From Telluribacter humicola (lineage in GTDB: Bacteria; Bacteroidota; Bacteroidia; Cytophagales; Spirosomataceae): a stretch of DNA of 64,000 nucleotides. Where the stretch lies: positions 558,001 to 622,000 of the forward strand of contig NZ_JAFIQT010000002.1 in assembly GCF_017355935.1 (NCBI RefSeq), read 5' to 3'. The notes beneath the pieces were generated by a model, which saw only the letters and a list, made by a program, of their open reading frames with translations, searched no databases and had not been told where the DNA came from. Positions 34,059 to 43,259 of the stretch are shown piece after piece (the stretch's first letter is position 1; every line of letters starts with the position of its first letter). A program made the position numbers and the translations under genes.

Positions 34059-35486
34059 TTACAAGTTACTTTCCTGTACAGGGGTAGTAGCATGTACTTG
34101 TGAATCGTTAGGCTTTTGAGACTTCTTCCGAGAGGACTTACGGCGCCGTGACTTATTTGCTTTTGGTGCCTGTACGTCTCCCTCGGCCACCACACTCTGA
34201 GAAGCAACGGGGGGCGTAGCCACTCCCTGATCTTTCGGTGGACGGGGCGTTTTGTTCCGTGGGGTACTGCTTCTTGTATCTTTAGAAGTCTTCTTCCGGT
34301 TCTGACCCGCTCCTCTGTTGCTTTTAGAGCGACGAGGGTCATACTCGGGTGATTCACCTAGTCCCAGCTCCTGAGTAATGGATGTCTTTTCTACTTCACG
34401 TTCCAGGAGCCTTTCTATCCGCTGTACGTAGTGCTGGTCCTGATCAGTGATGAATGTGATGGCAGTACCGGTAGTGGCAGCCCGGGCCGTACGGCCTATC
34501 CGGTGAATATAATCTTCCGGATCGCGGGGTACATCAAAGTTCACTACGTGGCTCAGGTTATCGATATCTATTCCTCTCGAAAGTACATCGGTAGCTACCA
34601 GGATCGGGAATTTACGATTCTTGAAATCCCGAAGTACAGCCTCCCGCTCCGACTGGTCTGAATCGGAGGAAATACCCCTTGCCTCAAATTTCAATCTACG
34701 CAGTGCACGTACAATGGTGTCGACCGAAGACTTACGTGATGTAAAAAGTACCATGCTTGGGTTATCGGCCTTTTTGAGCAGATGAGACAAGAGGGGTAGC
34801 TTTTGTTGATCATACGCCATGTAAAACTGCTGATCAATACCTTCGGCCGGTTTTGATACCGCCAGGCGGATCTCTTCCGGATTTTGCAGAATGCGCTTGG
34901 CCAGTTCACCAATCTTGGGAGGCATGGTAGCCGAAAACATAAGGGTCTGGCGCTTTTCAGGCAGGAAGCTCAGGATCTTCATGATATCGCTCAGGAAGCC
35001 CATGTCAAGCATCCGATCAGCTTCGTCCAGGATCAGGTGCCGTAGCTTATGAAACTTAACGTATCCTAGCTGTAGGTGCGCGATCAGTCGGCCGGGCGTA
35101 GTGATGATGATATCAGCTCCTTGTGTTAAGGCTTTTTTCTGCTGGTCCCATTCCGGGCCTTTATTACCCCCATATACCGCAATACTGGTAGCTCCTACAA
35201 AGTAGCCCAGGCCTTGTACCTGTTCATCGATCTGTTGGGCCAGTTCCCGGGTAGGGACCAGTATCAGCGTACTGATATGTTCCTGCGGATTTTTGGCGAT
35301 CTCATTCAGGATCGGAATAAGGTAGGCAGCCGTCTTGCCTGTGCCCGTTTGAGCACAGGCAATGAGGTCTTTGCCTTGGAGGATGCGTGGAATAGCAAGT
35401 TCCTGAATAGGGGTTGCTTGTTTGAAACTCATGGAGTCCACGGCGCTTATTAGATCGTCGTGGATATCTAAATCTTGAAAATGCAA
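34059..35486 (-). CDS. DEAD/DEAH-box RNA helicase (RhlE-like)
   Basis: A 475-residue helicase. Q motif TPIQ (25-28), Walker A AQTGTGKT (45-52), PTRELA (78-83), DEAD (154-157), SAT (185-187) and HRIGRTAR (328-335) are all intact. The C-terminal 110 residues are rich in Lys, Arg, Ser and Pro (SRRRKSSRKKSQKP) and should bind RNA without folding. The start is a TTG at 35486: an in-frame TGA lies two codons upstream and no ATG precedes the conserved FQDL. RhlE-type enzymes remodel ribosome precursors and mRNA, often in the cold. Single-gene unit. Confidence 0.93.
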   Translation of the reverse strand: MHFQDLDIHDDLISAVDSMSFKQATPIQELAIPRILQGKDLIACAQTGTGKTAAYLIPILNEIAKNPQEHISTLILVPTRELAQQIDEQVQGLGYFVGATSIAVYGGNKGPEWDQQKKALTQGADIIITTPGRLIAHLQLGYVKFHKLRHLILDEADRMLDMGFLSDIMKILSFLPEKRQTLMFSATMPPKIGELAKRILQNPEEIRLAVSKPAEGIDQQFYMAYDQQKLPLLSHLLKKADNPSMVLFTSRKSSVDTIVRALRRLKFEARGISSDSDQSEREAVLRDFKNRKFPILVATDVLSRGIDIDNLSHVVNFDVPRDPEDYIHRIGRTARAATTGTAITFITDQDQHYVQRIERLLEREVEKTSITQELGLGESPEYDPRRSKSNRGAGQNRKKTSKDTRSSTPRNKTPRPPKDQGVATPPVASQSVVAEGDVQAPKANKSRRRKSSRKKSQKPNDSQVHATTPVQESNL

Positions 35487-35753
35487 AGTTCAGCTTTTTT
35501 ATATACTACATGGCTGACCTTATACTCTCTCTGGTCAGCAAACCGCTTGATTTCTACAAATATACATAATTATTCTAAGAATATAAAATCAAACTTAATC
35601 CTGGTTGATACCAAACAAACAGGATGAGCCACTGGTGATATGCATAATAAAGTAAAGCTACCGCTTGATAAAAACCGGAGGGTAGATTCGTAACTGTTCC
35701 GGATACGAATTAACTTACAATTGGTACTATCCTTACATCCTATTTATTACCAC

Positions 35754-36806
35754 ATGCCTTTCTATAAAGATCTGGTACTGGCCAGCAAGGTGGAGACCGA
35801 GCTTGACAGACTGAAAAAGTCAGACCGCATCCGAATCGTCAAGGGGCTGCTCAGGCTGAGGGCTGGCCTATCTACCTCCGTACCTCAACGTACCCAAACA
35901 GAGAGTCTGCTCCTGGCTACCTGGAATATTCGTGAACTGGCACCGACCAATAAGGGAGGAAAGCGAACCATGGACTCGTACTTCTTTATTGCCGAGATCA
36001 TCAGCTATTTTGATCTGGTAGCGGTACAAGAAGTACGTGATGATCTGACGGCGCTCCAGCAGGTGATGCGGATACTGGGCAGTGACTGGCAGTGTGTGTT
36101 TACTGATGTGTCAGCTTTTGCCAACGGAGGTAATCAGGAAAGAATGGCTTTTATTTTTGACACCCGGAAAGTCAGGCTAAGTGGCCTGACGGGTGAAATA
36201 GTACTTCCACCTCGGCTGGAACAGAAGCAGTTTGCCCGGACGCCCTTTATGTGCGGTTTCAAAGCCGGCTGGACTGACTTTGTATTGGCCACTGTACATA
36301 TTTATTACGGTCAAAGTACTCCTGATGATCCCCGGCGTCTGCAGGAAATTACTGATGTAGCTAATTTTATCCGGGACCGTAGTGAAGAGAAGTATGCTCA
36401 CACCCGTAACTGGATCCTGCTGGGCGACTTCAATATCTTTGCGAAGACGGATGCTACCATGAAGGCTATCGAAGAGGCTGGATTCAAAGTACCAGATGCC
36501 TTGGTCAAGAACAAGCTGACGGGCAGCAATGTCAAAAAAGACAAGTTCTATGATCAGATCGCTTTCAAGGTAGATGGTGAAGAGTTCAGAGCCAAAGAGC
36601 GGGCCGGTATTTTTGATTATTTTGAGTATGTATTCAGGGAAGATGAGGCAGAACTCTATACACCGCTCATGCCTGCCAACGCATCGTACGCTACCTGGCG
36701 TACCTTTCAGATGTCAGATCACTTGCCTATGTGGGTAGAGATCAAGATTGACTACTCCTCAGAGTACCTGGAGAAGAAGCTAAAAGTACTGGAAGAAGGA
36801 GCCTAG
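35754..36806 (+). CDS. Endonuclease/exonuclease/phosphatase family protein
   Basis: A 350-residue protein from the ATG at 35754; a TTG at 35721 is in frame but less likely. The DNase I-like fold motifs are present in order: LLATWNIREL, DLVAVQEVRDD (metal-binding Glu), ATVHIYYGQ, LLGDFNIF (Asp-Asn) and SDHLPMWVEI (catalytic Asp-His). No signal peptide. The family cleaves phosphodiester or phosphomonoester bonds in DNA, RNA, phosphoinositides or sphingolipids; the substrate cannot be told here. The N-terminal 50 residues (VETELDRLKKSDRIRIVKGLLRLRAGL) are a helical, basic extension. Not obviously in an operon with the SDR gene 84 bases downstream, though the orientation allows it. Confidence 0.85.
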   Translation: MPFYKDLVLASKVETELDRLKKSDRIRIVKGLLRLRAGLSTSVPQRTQTESLLLATWNIRELAPTNKGGKRTMDSYFFIAEIISYFDLVAVQEVRDDLTALQQVMRILGSDWQCVFTDVSAFANGGNQERMAFIFDTRKVRLSGLTGEIVLPPRLEQKQFARTPFMCGFKAGWTDFVLATVHIYYGQSTPDDPRRLQEITDVANFIRDRSEEKYAHTRNWILLGDFNIFAKTDATMKAIEEAGFKVPDALVKNKLTGSNVKKDKFYDQIAFKVDGEEFRAKERAGIFDYFEYVFREDEAELYTPLMPANASYATWRTFQMSDHLPMWVEIKIDYSSEYLEKKLKVLEEGA

Positions 36807-36890
36807 CAACAACAGGGACGGACATGGCATAGGTTTTTAGAGGTTGTAAAGCTTATCAAAGTCTTTAACAACTTCAGAACCTTATCTGCT

Positions 36891-37934
36891 ATGGCCCAAA
36901 ATAATACTGAATCCAGCTCTTCTTTAGGCCGAACCCTGGGATGGGCGGCCCTGGGTGCCGGCGCCTTCATGGCTGCCAAGGCTATCTACAATGAATTTAC
37001 CAAATATGATCTCAACGGAAAAGTAGTACTCATCACGGGAGGCTCCCGGGGGCTGGGTTTGCTGATGGCCCGTCAGCTAGCGGCCAAAGGTGCTAAGCTG
37101 GTGATTTGCTCCCGTACTGAAGAGCAGGTAGAACGCGCCCGTCAGGAACTGGAGCAGAAAGGGGCCGAGGTACTTGCCCTGACCGTAGACGTAACCCGTC
37201 AGGAAGAAGTAGAGGCTTTGGTTCAGCGGGTCATCGGGCACTACGGCCAGTTGGATGTACTCATCAACAGCGCCGGTATTATCATTGGTGGTCCTCAGGA
37301 TACAATGGGTATAGAAGAATATGATTACGCCATGAAGACCCATTTCTGGGCTACCCTTTATACCATACTGGCGGTGGTACCTCATTTTAAAGAGCGGGGC
37401 GGTGGCCGAATTGTGAATATTACCTCGATCGGTGGGAAGATATCGGTTCCCCACCTGTTGCCTTATTCGGCCAGTAAGTTCGCACAAGTGGGACTGTCGG
37501 AGGGGATGCACAATGAGCTTAAACAATACAATATAAAGGTAACTACCGTAGTTCCCCACCTGATGCGTACCGGTAGTCCGCGCAATGCTTACATCAAGGG
37601 TGATCATGAGGTAGAGTACGCCATTTTCAAGTTTCTTGATTCTTCTCCTTTATTTTCCCAGGATGCCGAAGTCTCGGCAAGGTCTATCATTAAAGCCCTG
37701 GAATACGCTGAACCAGAGGTAATTCTTACCGTTACGGCGCGGGTAGCTACCTTCCTGCAAGGGCTTGCTCCCGGTTTCCTGAATACCACTATGGGATTGG
37801 TAAATCAGTTCCTTCCTGATAATGTGGAGGGAGGCGATCAAACTAAGCGCGGGTACGAAAGTGAAACCGAGACATCCAGAAGTTCGGTCAATACACTGAC
37901 TGATCAGGCTGCCCTTAAGAATAATGAGTTGTAG
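36891..37934 (+). CDS. SDR family oxidoreductase with N-terminal membrane segment
   Basis: A 347-residue SDR. Residues 13-31 (GRTLGWAALGAGAFMAAKA) form a short hydrophobic helix that probably anchors it to the membrane. Cofactor motif TGGSRGLG (49-56), NSAG (126-129), Ser179, Tyr192 and Lys196 (YSASK) are intact. The Ser-Arg after the second strand (CSRTEEQ) suggests NADPH. The C-terminal 100 residues (SARSIIKALEYAEPEVILTVTARVATFLQGLAPGFLNTTMGLVNQFLP) carry a hydrophobic patch and then a polar, Thr/Ser-rich tail. The family includes lipid- and ketone-reducing SDRs. Upstream of the Mla genes by 160 bp, possibly with its own unit. Confidence 0.85.
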   Translation: MAQNNTESSSSLGRTLGWAALGAGAFMAAKAIYNEFTKYDLNGKVVLITGGSRGLGLLMARQLAAKGAKLVICSRTEEQVERARQELEQKGAEVLALTVDVTRQEEVEALVQRVIGHYGQLDVLINSAGIIIGGPQDTMGIEEYDYAMKTHFWATLYTILAVVPHFKERGGGRIVNITSIGGKISVPHLLPYSASKFAQVGLSEGMHNELKQYNIKVTTVVPHLMRTGSPRNAYIKGDHEVEYAIFKFLDSSPLFSQDAEVSARSIIKALEYAEPEVILTVTARVATFLQGLAPGFLNTTMGLVNQFLPDNVEGGDQTKRGYESETETSRSSVNTLTDQAALKNNEL

Positions 37935-38096
37935 CAACTGGCACGTAATTTTTAGTAGTAAATAATTACAGAAGTTGCTCCTCCTGTTCCTTTCATTTTA
38001 GTCTACCTCTTTAACTCTCTGACTGGGGTAGAGCTGTTTCATTCTTTGGAGTGCAACCGATCGACTTGCAAAGCCGGTTAAAAACATTAATACATC

Positions 38097-38879
38097 GTGA
38101 GCAGACCATACGTTATTTCAAAAAAGGCTGATTCCTTTTTTTACAGTATTTATGATGCAATTCTTTTTATCGGACGCTTCTTCAAGGAAGCAGTCCAGCC
38201 TCCATATGAGTTTCAGGAAATAGTAAGGCAATGCTACGAGATTGGGTACCGATCACTGCCGCTTATCAGCCTCACCGGATTTATTACAGGTATTGTATTT
38301 ACCAAGCAGTCGCGTCCCTCACTCATTGAGTTTGGGGCCGCTTCGTGGTTGCCGTCGCTGGTAGCCATTGCCATCGTACGTGCCCTGGCTCCCCTTATAA
38401 CTGCCCTGATCAGTGCGGGTAGGGTAGGGTCCAGTATTGGTGCTGAGCTGGGCTCCATGCGTGTTACCGAACAGATAGATGCCATGGAGGTGTCGGCGGT
38501 TAACCCTTTCAAGTTTTTGGTGGTGAGCCGCGTGTTGGCAACGACTATTACCATCCCGATACTGATGCTCTACTGCGCTCTGGTGGGTATGCTGGGGGCC
38601 TTTCTGAATGTATCTCAAAACGAGGAAACCAACTTTGTGGCTTTCTGGGAGAGTGCTTTTGACCAGATTACCTTCCTGGATGTATGGGCCTCCGTCATCA
38701 AGGCTATCGTATTTGGTTTTACCATTGGTATCGTAGGTTGTTATAAGGGATACTATGCTAATAAAGGAACCGAGGGAGTGGGCAAAGCGGCCAACTCGTC
38801 GGTGGTGCTTTCCATGTTCCTGATATTCATAGAAGAGGTAATAATAGTACAGATTGCCAACTCCATCCGGGGCTATTAG
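38097..38879 (+). CDS. mlaE: MlaE family ABC transporter permease
   Basis: A 260-residue inner-membrane permease starting with GTG at 38097. The MlaE/YrbE pattern is clear: IYDAILFIGRFFKEAVQPPYEFQEIVRQCYEIGYRSLPLISLTGFITGIVF, GRVGSSIGAELGSMRVTEQIDAMEVSAVNPFKFLVVSRVLATTI, and five to six TM helices, ending in GTEGVGKAANSSVVLSMFLIFIEEVIIVQI. With the ATPase and MCE protein that follow, it makes an MlaFED-type complex that moves phospholipids between inner and outer membranes. The gap to mlaF is 12 bases. No MlaB-like or MlaC-like gene follows. Confidence 0.92.
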   Translation: MSRPYVISKKADSFFYSIYDAILFIGRFFKEAVQPPYEFQEIVRQCYEIGYRSLPLISLTGFITGIVFTKQSRPSLIEFGAASWLPSLVAIAIVRALAPLITALISAGRVGSSIGAELGSMRVTEQIDAMEVSAVNPFKFLVVSRVLATTITIPILMLYCALVGMLGAFLNVSQNEETNFVAFWESAFDQITFLDVWASVIKAIVFGFTIGIVGCYKGYYANKGTEGVGKAANSSVVLSMFLIFIEEVIIVQIANSIRGY

Positions 38880-38891
38880 ATAATCTACTGT

Positions 38892-39665
38892 ATGCAAAAG
38901 GATAAATCATATATAGATACCAGTAAAACCGTCATTGATATCAGGGGGTTGTACAAGTCATTTGGTGACCTGCATGTACTGCGTGGCGTGGACCTGAAAG
39001 TATTCAAAGGAGAAAACGTAGTGGTGTTAGGGCGATCGGGTACTGGAAAGTCGGTTCTGATAAAAATTATTTCCGGGCTGCTCATGCCGGATAAAGGGAA
39101 AGTAAATGTACTGGGGAGGGATGTAGACCAACTGGACCGGAAACAGTTGATGGAGCTACGCCTAAAGATAGGTTTCTCTTTTCAAAATAGTGCCCTCTAC
39201 GATAGTATGACTATTCGGGAGAATCTTGAGTTTCCGCTCGTCCGGCATGTAAAGAATCTGAGCCGGGCCGAAGTAAACAAGGAGGTGGAGTCCGTACTGG
39301 AGGCGGTTGGTTTGTTACAGACCATCAACCAGATGCCTTCTGAACTCTCCGGTGGACAAAGAAAAAGGATCGGCATAGCCCGTACCCTGATTCTGAAACC
39401 CGAGATCATGCTCTATGATGAGCCCACTGCTGGTCTGGACCCCATTACTTCAATAGAAATTAATGAACTGATCAACGAGGTACAGGAGCGGTATCATACC
39501 AGTTCTATCATCATCACCCACGACCTGACCTGTGCAAAAATAACCGGTGACCGTATCGCCATGCTATTTGACGGACAGTTCCTCCGGGTAGGTACTTTCG
39601 AAGAGGTATTTGACACAGACGAAGAAAGAGTCAGAAGTTTTTACGACTATAACTTTACAGAATAA
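38892..39665 (+). CDS. mlaF: MlaF family ABC ATPase
   Basis: A 257-residue ABC ATPase. Walker A GRSGTGKS (47-54), Q-loop FSFQN (95-99), signature LSGGQ (152-156), Walker B LYDEP near 174-178 and the His of IITHDLTCAK are intact. GLYKSFGDLHVLRGVDLKVFKGENVVVLG is typical of MlaF/Ttg2A. It sits 12 bases after mlaE and 5 bases before mlaD, so the three genes form one operon. It powers lipid transport by the MlaFED-type complex. Confidence 0.93.
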   Translation: MQKDKSYIDTSKTVIDIRGLYKSFGDLHVLRGVDLKVFKGENVVVLGRSGTGKSVLIKIISGLLMPDKGKVNVLGRDVDQLDRKQLMELRLKIGFSFQNSALYDSMTIRENLEFPLVRHVKNLSRAEVNKEVESVLEAVGLLQTINQMPSELSGGQRKRIGIARTLILKPEIMLYDEPTAGLDPITSIEINELINEVQERYHTSSIIITHDLTCAKITGDRIAMLFDGQFLRVGTFEEVFDTDEERVRSFYDYNFTE

Positions 39666-39670
39666 TATAT

Positions 39671-40789
39671 ATGGAATCCAATAAAAATAAACGTGCAATA
39701 AAGGTTGGGATTTTCGTTTTTTTGGGTCTGGTGGTACTGGTGGTAGGGGTACTTGCCATTGGGAGTATCAGAAAAGCATTTGGACGGAAAGTGACTGCCG
39801 TTGCCATTTTTGGTGATGTGGAAGGACTACAGGCCGGAAATAATGTGTGGTTTTCAGGGGTAAAAATAGGTACTGTCCAGAAAATCAGTTTCTATGGCAA
39901 GTCTCAGGTAGAAGTGACTATGAATATTGAAGAAAAGTCGCAGGAATACATTCGGCAGGATGCTAAAGCCAAGATAAGTACGGATGGACTAATCGGAAAT
40001 AAGATAGTAGTAATCTATGGAGGTACTCCTACCGTACCTCCAATTGAAGATGGAGCCCGACTAGCCGTTGAACAAACGGAAGGTACTGAGCAGATGATGA
40101 AAACCCTGCAGGAAAACAACCGAAATATTCTCGCTATTACGAATGACTTCAAAGCCATAAGCGCCCGTATTCGTGAGGGGGAGGGGACCGTAGGTAAACT
40201 TCTGAATGATGAGACGCTGTACCGCGATCTGGAAGCCACCATGGCTCGCTTGCAGCGGACTGCCGACAATGCCCAGACTATGTCAGCTTCGCTGGCTCGC
40301 TTCACCTCCAAACTAAATCAACAGGGCAACTTTGCTAATGAACTGGTAACGGATACTACCATGATGCCTGACCTGCGGGTAGCGATGGATCAGGCCCGCG
40401 AGACCCTTTCCCAACTCAGCGAAACGGCTTCTACGGCAGATGCCATGGTCAACAACCTGAAACAGACCAGCGAAAGATTAAAGACTGACACCGACAGTCC
40501 GGTAGGAGTAATGCTGAATGATCAACAGGCCGCTGCCGACTTACGCAGCACGCTTGATAACCTGAATAGTGGTTCGCAACGCCTTGACGGTACGCTTGAA
40601 GCACTACAGGGCAGCTTTCTGTTCCGTACATTCATCCGTAGCAAAGCTAAGCAGGAGGAACGTGAAGAGCGGCAAGCCAAGAAAGACCAGAAGAACCAAA
40701 AAGACCAGAAGGAGACAGTTATCATAAAAAAAGGAGTTGAGGCTGATACCGCCAAAACTCCCGTTAAGGTTGAGCTGATTTATAAGTAG
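39671..40789 (+). CDS. mlaD: MCE (MlaD) family lipid-transport protein
   Basis: A 372-residue protein with an N-terminal TM anchor (about 10-31), an MCE domain (about 35-120: VTAVAIFGDVEGLQAGNNVWFSGVKIGTVQKISF...ISTDGLIGNKIVVIYGGT), a long helical region (about 140-320) with repeated GEGTVGKLLNDETLYRDLEAT- and VGVMLNDQQAAADLRSTLDNL-like segments, and a Lys/Gln/Glu-rich tail (about 325-360). It is longer than E. coli MlaD (183 residues), the usual Bacteroidota form. It should form a hexameric lipid conduit in the periplasm with MlaE/MlaF encoded just upstream. Confidence 0.9.
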   Translation: MESNKNKRAIKVGIFVFLGLVVLVVGVLAIGSIRKAFGRKVTAVAIFGDVEGLQAGNNVWFSGVKIGTVQKISFYGKSQVEVTMNIEEKSQEYIRQDAKAKISTDGLIGNKIVVIYGGTPTVPPIEDGARLAVEQTEGTEQMMKTLQENNRNILAITNDFKAISARIREGEGTVGKLLNDETLYRDLEATMARLQRTADNAQTMSASLARFTSKLNQQGNFANELVTDTTMMPDLRVAMDQARETLSQLSETASTADAMVNNLKQTSERLKTDTDSPVGVMLNDQQAAADLRSTLDNLNSGSQRLDGTLEALQGSFLFRTFIRSKAKQEEREERQAKKDQKNQKDQKETVIIKKGVEADTAKTPVKVELIYK

Positions 40790-40812
40790 CTCTTTGCTAT
40801 TATATAGAGAAA

Positions 40813-42066
40813 TCAGGTCTTTCTCTTTTTTTTGCGGGCCGAAGGAAACAGCACATTGTTCAGGATGAGGCGGTAGCCTGGTGAATGAGGAAATAGGTTC
40901 AGATCGGTTGTCATACGGTGTCCGCCCCGGCGCCCTTCGGGGTCGTGGCCTCCATAGAAGGTCCACTGTCCCCGGCCTAGCTCACCGTACAGGTACCGGT
41001 CCGATGATTTGCTCTGACCCATGACCAATACGTTGGGTTTAACGGTTTTCTTATTGAAAGCAGTGGTCTGTCCCATAAATTCACGGACAAAGCTCTCGTG
41101 GTTTTGCACCAGCATGCTGGGTATAATATCCCATTTGGCAGAGAAGTCGAACAGGGAAAAGAACTCTTCTGTTTGACCGTAGCCATAGCCTCCGGCTGAG
41201 GAATTAATATCAGAGAAGGCCATTCCACCGTAGCCTTCTTCATAATCCAGTATAAAGTTGCCAAAGGCTACGGTTTTGTTAAAGTCCAGTTTTGATTGTG
41301 CATTGGCGTCAATGCCATCTCCATCAAACTGGCTGTCTACGATATCTACCCCTTCGGCCGCCAGCGCAATGTCAAAGGTTTCGGCGGCTGAGCACATGGC
41401 GAACAGGTACCCTCCACCGGCGCAGAAGTCCCGGATGGTCTTGGCTACGGCCAGCTTCATATGTGATACTTTGCCATAGCCGTATTTTTTGGCAATATCT
41501 TCCTGCGCTTTGATGTCTTCGGGCGACATACGCCGCAGATTACGTCCGTACTGGCCCGTAAAGTCTTCGTGGTGAAGGTGCAGCCAGTCATATTTTAGCA
41601 GATCTCCTTTAAGTACTTCATCATCATAGACTACATCAAATGGTATCTCGGCGTACTTGAGTACCAGCAGTACCGCATCATTGGACTCGAAGGTAGCAGG
41701 ACCTACTTTGATGGGGGAGTACACTACGATCCGGGGGGCCTTCTGAAGCTTCACCACGTTCATATTCACTTCCGGCACGGATATCTGTTCCAGTAAAGTG
41801 TTGGCACTTGCATCCGAAATAACTTCATAAGATACCCCCCGCACGCGACATTCCTTTTCGGCCGTTGATGTATACTTAATCATAAAACTACCTCCACGGT
41901 AGTTGAGGAGCCAGTCTACATCAAGATCCTGTTTCAGGATGGAGAAAGCAATGCCGTACGCTTTGAGGTGGTTGGCCTGCTTATCATCCATCGGGATCAG
42001 GATGGAGTTAGCGAAGCTGGTAGTGCAGAGTAATGCCAGCAGGATTGTAAAGTACATTTTTAACAT
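40813..42066 (-). CDS. Periplasmic amidotransferase-like protein (family often labelled asparagine synthetase B in Bacteroidota)
   Basis: A 417-residue protein, start taken at the ATG at 42066 (MLKMYFTILLALLCTTSFANS signal peptide); the ATG at 42078 is also possible. Residues 24-45 (ILIPMDDKQANHLKAYGIAF) and the LNYRGGSFMIKY block match secreted proteins in Bacteroidota commonly annotated as asparagine synthetase B, although no ATP-pyrophosphatase domain is visible. The segment KTIRDFCAGGGYLFAMCSAAET resembles the nucleophile elbow of class I glutamine-amidotransferase-like domains, with the Cys in AMCSAAE. A periplasmic location makes synthetase activity doubtful; hydrolase or ligand-binding function is more plausible. 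The C-terminal GGHDPEGRRGGH motif is also seen in these proteins. Convergent with mlaD. Confidence 0.6.
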   Translation of the reverse strand: MLKMYFTILLALLCTTSFANSILIPMDDKQANHLKAYGIAFSILKQDLDVDWLLNYRGGSFMIKYTSTAEKECRVRGVSYEVISDASANTLLEQISVPEVNMNVVKLQKAPRIVVYSPIKVGPATFESNDAVLLVLKYAEIPFDVVYDDEVLKGDLLKYDWLHLHHEDFTGQYGRNLRRMSPEDIKAQEDIAKKYGYGKVSHMKLAVAKTIRDFCAGGGYLFAMCSAAETFDIALAAEGVDIVDSQFDGDGIDANAQSKLDFNKTVAFGNFILDYEEGYGGMAFSDINSSAGGYGYGQTEEFFSLFDFSAKWDIIPSMLVQNHESFVREFMGQTTAFNKKTVKPNVLVMGQSKSSDRYLYGELGRGQWTFYGGHDPEGRRGGHRMTTDLNLFPHSPGYRLILNNVLFPSARKKKRKT

Positions 42067-42494
42067 AAGCCTATCCATTGAAGGTAGTCGCTACTGCGAC
42101 AATACCAGTTAGTATTTATTTATACTTGGATGAAAAATTCCTGACTCCACTTAACTTCTTCCCGAATTTTGAGGCTATGCCATTGTAACAGTAGCATGAT
42201 GTACTACCTACACCTTACAAGAGGCATGACTGGAGGGTAAAATAGGAATACACTATTACCTAGGTGACATTCCGTATACCAAAGCTAAAAAAGAAATTGA
42301 ATATCTCAAACTACTGATGAAGAGGCCAATATGTTTAGGCATGTATACCAGTAATATAGGTAGTCAGGTACCAGGGGAGGTGATAAAGACTGGCACCTAA
42401 ATGCTGGTTTCCACCGTTGTACCCGTGCTTCCGATATCGATTGATACTGATCAGGTACATACTACTACTCGAGTACAAGAGCGAATGAGAGGAA
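42067..42494. other. Intergenic region without recognisable feature
   Basis: About 430 bases between the amidotransferase-like gene and the terminator of the LytTR gene. No coding sequence with supporting pattern, no clear repeat. Probably holds the promoter of the amidotransferase-like gene; no exact TAnnTTTG match was found on its strand. Confidence 0.4.
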
Positions 42495-42535
42495 ACAAAA
42501 CAGGCCTTCCGGATGTCCGGAAGGCCTGTTTTGTT
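42494..42535 (-). terminator. Long perfect terminator of the LytTR gene
   Basis: A 19-bp perfect stem (42494-42512 with 42517-42535) and 4-base loop, AT-rich at the outer end so that either strand would end in a short T-run. It lies 16 bases past the stop of the gene at 42551. One of the strongest hairpins in the window. Confidence 0.85.
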
Positions 42536-42550
42536 GATGAGAAGTACGTA

Positions 42551-42910
42551 TCAGTATAGCTTAGACATACCATTAAAATATTCATACGTTTTCTTTGCTC
42601 TCCTTCTGGAAGGAACAATTCTACTGTCGTCTTTCAGGATAACTACTCCCGATTTCATGCATTTTTTTACGTACAACTCATTTACAGATTCATGTCGGTT
42701 GATTCTGATAAAGTTGCCGTGTGGTTGCAGTGTCTCTTCAAGATACTTTAGAGTACGTGAAACGATGAAAGATTTGCGGTCAGTAAAAAAAAGCTGCGTG
42801 TAGTTTCTTAAAGCAACCATTCTGACAATAGTGTTAGGATTGACATGAGTGTGTGCTCCTACGTGAACTGATGGCGCCTTAGGTGCGCTGATTGATGGAT
42901 ACAAGTGCAT
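42551..42910 (-). CDS. LytTR DNA-binding domain protein
   Basis: A 119-residue protein made up almost only of a LytTR domain (about 25-115). IVRMVALRNYTQLFFTDRKSFIVSRTLKYLEETLQPHGNFIRINRHESVNELYVK and VVILKDDSRIVPSRRRAKKTYEYF match the conserved LytTR beta-hairpin and recognition patterns. There is no receiver domain and no histidine kinase next door, so it is a stand-alone regulator as frequent in Cytophagales. Likely targets are unknown. It shares a 349-bp AT-rich upstream region with the tail of the PAS-LuxR gene at 43260, including the palindrome at 43067. Confidence 0.85.
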   Translation of the reverse strand: MHLYPSISAPKAPSVHVGAHTHVNPNTIVRMVALRNYTQLFFTDRKSFIVSRTLKYLEETLQPHGNFIRINRHESVNELYVKKCMKSGVVILKDDSRIVPSRRRAKKTYEYFNGMSKLY

Positions 42911-43259
42911 AGTGTGTATAGAAAATAGTGTGTGAAAAAATAGTGTGGATATATGTTTAAAAAAGTTAATAAAAAGAACTCAATCGAAAAAAACTTGGCA
43001 TTGTTATTGCTTTATTTTTGTCGGTAAAGCTATATGCAAATAAAGGCAGGAATAGAATGGGTGTCAATACCCATTAATGGGTATACATTTGCCTAAATTT
43101 TTACATATTATTCTTAATTACTTGAATATCAGATAGATGCTGTCTTTGGCCTTATGGGCCGACTATCTATATAAATATTGAAAAAACAAGTATAGTAGCT
43201 TTTAGTATTAGTGGCTTTGATTGGTTACATAACCAATATAATTGCATCTGAAATTATAA
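42911..43259. other. AT-rich regulatory region with palindromes
   Basis: 349 bases between the LytTR start and the stop of the PAS-LuxR gene, mostly AT. It contains no gene. The 18-bp perfect palindrome 43067-43084 and a third half-site just before it are listed separately. The only other sequence character is runs of A and T at 42940-43000 that would suit a curved promoter. Confidence 0.5.
43056..43084. promoter_or_regulatory. Triple half-site / 18-bp palindrome
   Basis: AATGGGT (43056-43062), ACCCATT (43069-43075) and AATGGGT (43076-43082). The second and third make a perfect palindrome ATACCCATTAATGGGTAT (43067-43084). The first and second can also pair as a hairpin with a 6-base loop, so two alternative structures compete. 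Likely an operator for a dimeric regulator, perhaps one of the adjacent LytTR or LuxR-type proteins, or an RNA switch in the leader of the LytTR gene. Confidence 0.5.

Noticed and set aside
34043-34357. 104-residue minus-strand frame
   Set aside because: Alternate frame of the Lys/Arg-rich helicase tail; open by composition only.
40813-42066. True asparagine synthetase
   Set aside because: The protein has a signal peptide and no ATP-pyrophosphatase motif, so the common database label is probably wrong.
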